Below the pieces are notes generated by a model, which was not told the origin of the DNA, made no database searches, and saw only the letters and a program-made list of their open reading frames with translations. From Bacillota bacterium (GTDB taxonomy: Bacteria; Bacillota; Dethiobacteria; DTU022; UBA8154), in assembly GCA_003444595.1 (NCBI GenBank), contig DLUO01000022.1, forward strand, positions 1 through 5,352: a stretch of DNA of 5,352 nt. The letters run 5' to 3'. Position numbers and translations under genes: made by a program. Positions 5,119 to 5,352 of the stretch are shown one piece after another. Within the stretch, counting starts at the first letter, position 1, and every line of letters begins with the position of its first letter.

Positions 5119-5127
5119 ATTATACCA
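5119..5127 (-). promoter_or_regulatory. Possible second iclR promoter (P2), extended -10
   Basis: TGG-TATAAT (5127-5119) is a perfect extended -10 element reading toward iclR. No -35 match is visible at 17 bases. A start near 5112 would give a leader of about 170 nt containing several small hairpins. Confidence 0.4.
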
Positions 5128-5160
5128 TAAAACAAAAAAGAGCGGCTAATAAAACATTTT

Positions 5161-5190
5161 TTGGCGGCAACAAATAATTTATGATACAAT
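5161..5190 (+). promoter_or_regulatory. Promoter of the sigma-factor gene
   Basis: TTGGCG (5161-5166) and TACAAT (5185-5190) are separated by 18 bases, with TG one base before the -10 (TG-A-TACAAT, extended type). A start near 5197 leaves about 33 nt to the ATG at 5230. This argues against the in-frame ATG at 5203, which would have almost no leader. Confidence 0.6.
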
Positions 5191-5229
5191 AATATTAAGC
5201 TGATGGGGCAAAGGTGGGAACTAATCTTA

Positions 5230-5352
5230 ATGGACCATGGCATCCTGGAAAACCTGTACCACCAATATTTCAACAAAACATACCGCACTGCGTACATGGT
5301 TACCGGTGATCATCAGATGGCTGAAGACGCGACCCAGGAAGCCTTTTTAAAG
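5230..5352 (+). CDS. Sigma-70 family (ECF-like) RNA polymerase sigma factor, N-terminal 41 residues (3' end outside window)
   Basis: The frame is open to the right edge. The residues read as the start of sigma region 2: ENLYHQYFNKTYRTAYMV at 7-24, then TGDHQMAEDATQEAFLK at 25-41, the typical ECF pattern with a conserved D-A-T/E-Q-E-x-F helix that binds core polymerase. Family knowledge: ECF factors direct RNA polymerase to small stress or envelope regulons, often with an anti-sigma gene next to them, which would lie outside. The ATG at 5230 is chosen because AAGGTGGG (5211-5218) and a promoter lie upstream; the SD spacing is a little long. It is divergent from iclR with 288 bases between the start codons. 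The subgroup cannot be decided from this fragment. Confidence 0.85.
   Translation, partial: MDHGILENLYHQYFNKTYRTAYMVTGDHQMAEDATQEAFLK

Noticed and set aside
5106..5297. 63-codon minus-strand ORF over the sigma-factor start
   Set aside because: It overlaps a recognisable sigma region 2 on the other strand and the sigma promoter, and has no SD or family resemblance.

Overview
The window reads as chromosomal DNA of a Gram-positive, low-to-mid GC bacterium, most likely a member of the Clostridia (Peptococcaceae-like; this is inference). The grounds are strong GGAGG-type ribosome binding sites, A/T-rich spacers with sigma-A style promoters, Firmicutes-like versions of CinA, glutamate dehydrogenase and IclR proteins, and an HD-GYP signalling protein beside cinA. 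No mobile element, CRISPR array, rRNA or tRNA was seen.

Layout from left to right. (1) 1-735, minus: the first 245 residues of an HD-GYP-type protein that runs off the left edge. (2) 817-2067, minus: full-length cinA (nucleotide-binding domain plus NMN deamidase domain), 81 bases upstream of the HD-GYP gene and probably co-transcribed with it. (3) 2068-2347: a spacer with a rho-independent terminator for the gene to its right, a branched stem-loop structure in that gene's 3' UTR, and a cinA upstream region rich in inverted and tandem repeats. (4) 2348-3652, minus: a Glu/Leu/Phe/Val dehydrogenase with all the glutamate dehydrogenase signature residues. (5) 3653-4119: a 467-base spacer with a consensus TTGACA-N18-TATAAT promoter for gdh, a leader of about 117 nt with a heptamer repeated three times and a hairpin, a cluster of overlapping very small ORFs, an inverted repeat and the iclR terminator. 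(6) 4120-4941, minus: an IclR-family regulator. (7) 4942-5229: a divergent promoter region with a 13-bp tandem repeat just downstream of the predicted iclR start point. (8) 5230-5352, plus: the N-terminus of an ECF-like sigma-70 family factor cut by the right edge.

Glutamate dehydrogenase links amino-acid catabolism to 2-oxoglutarate and ammonium. The IclR protein upstream on the same strand is a candidate regulator of gdh, but each gene has its own promoter and terminator, so control would be in trans at an operator. CinA belongs to pyridine-nucleotide repair and salvage, and the HD-GYP protein to cyclic-dinucleotide signalling. The sigma factor is transcribed away from iclR.

The coding genes are ordinary. 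The less ordinary content is in the spacers: short perfect tandem repeats in all three large ones, a structured gdh 3' UTR, and an SD-preceded small-ORF cluster between iclR and gdh. No clear novel multi-gene system is visible.
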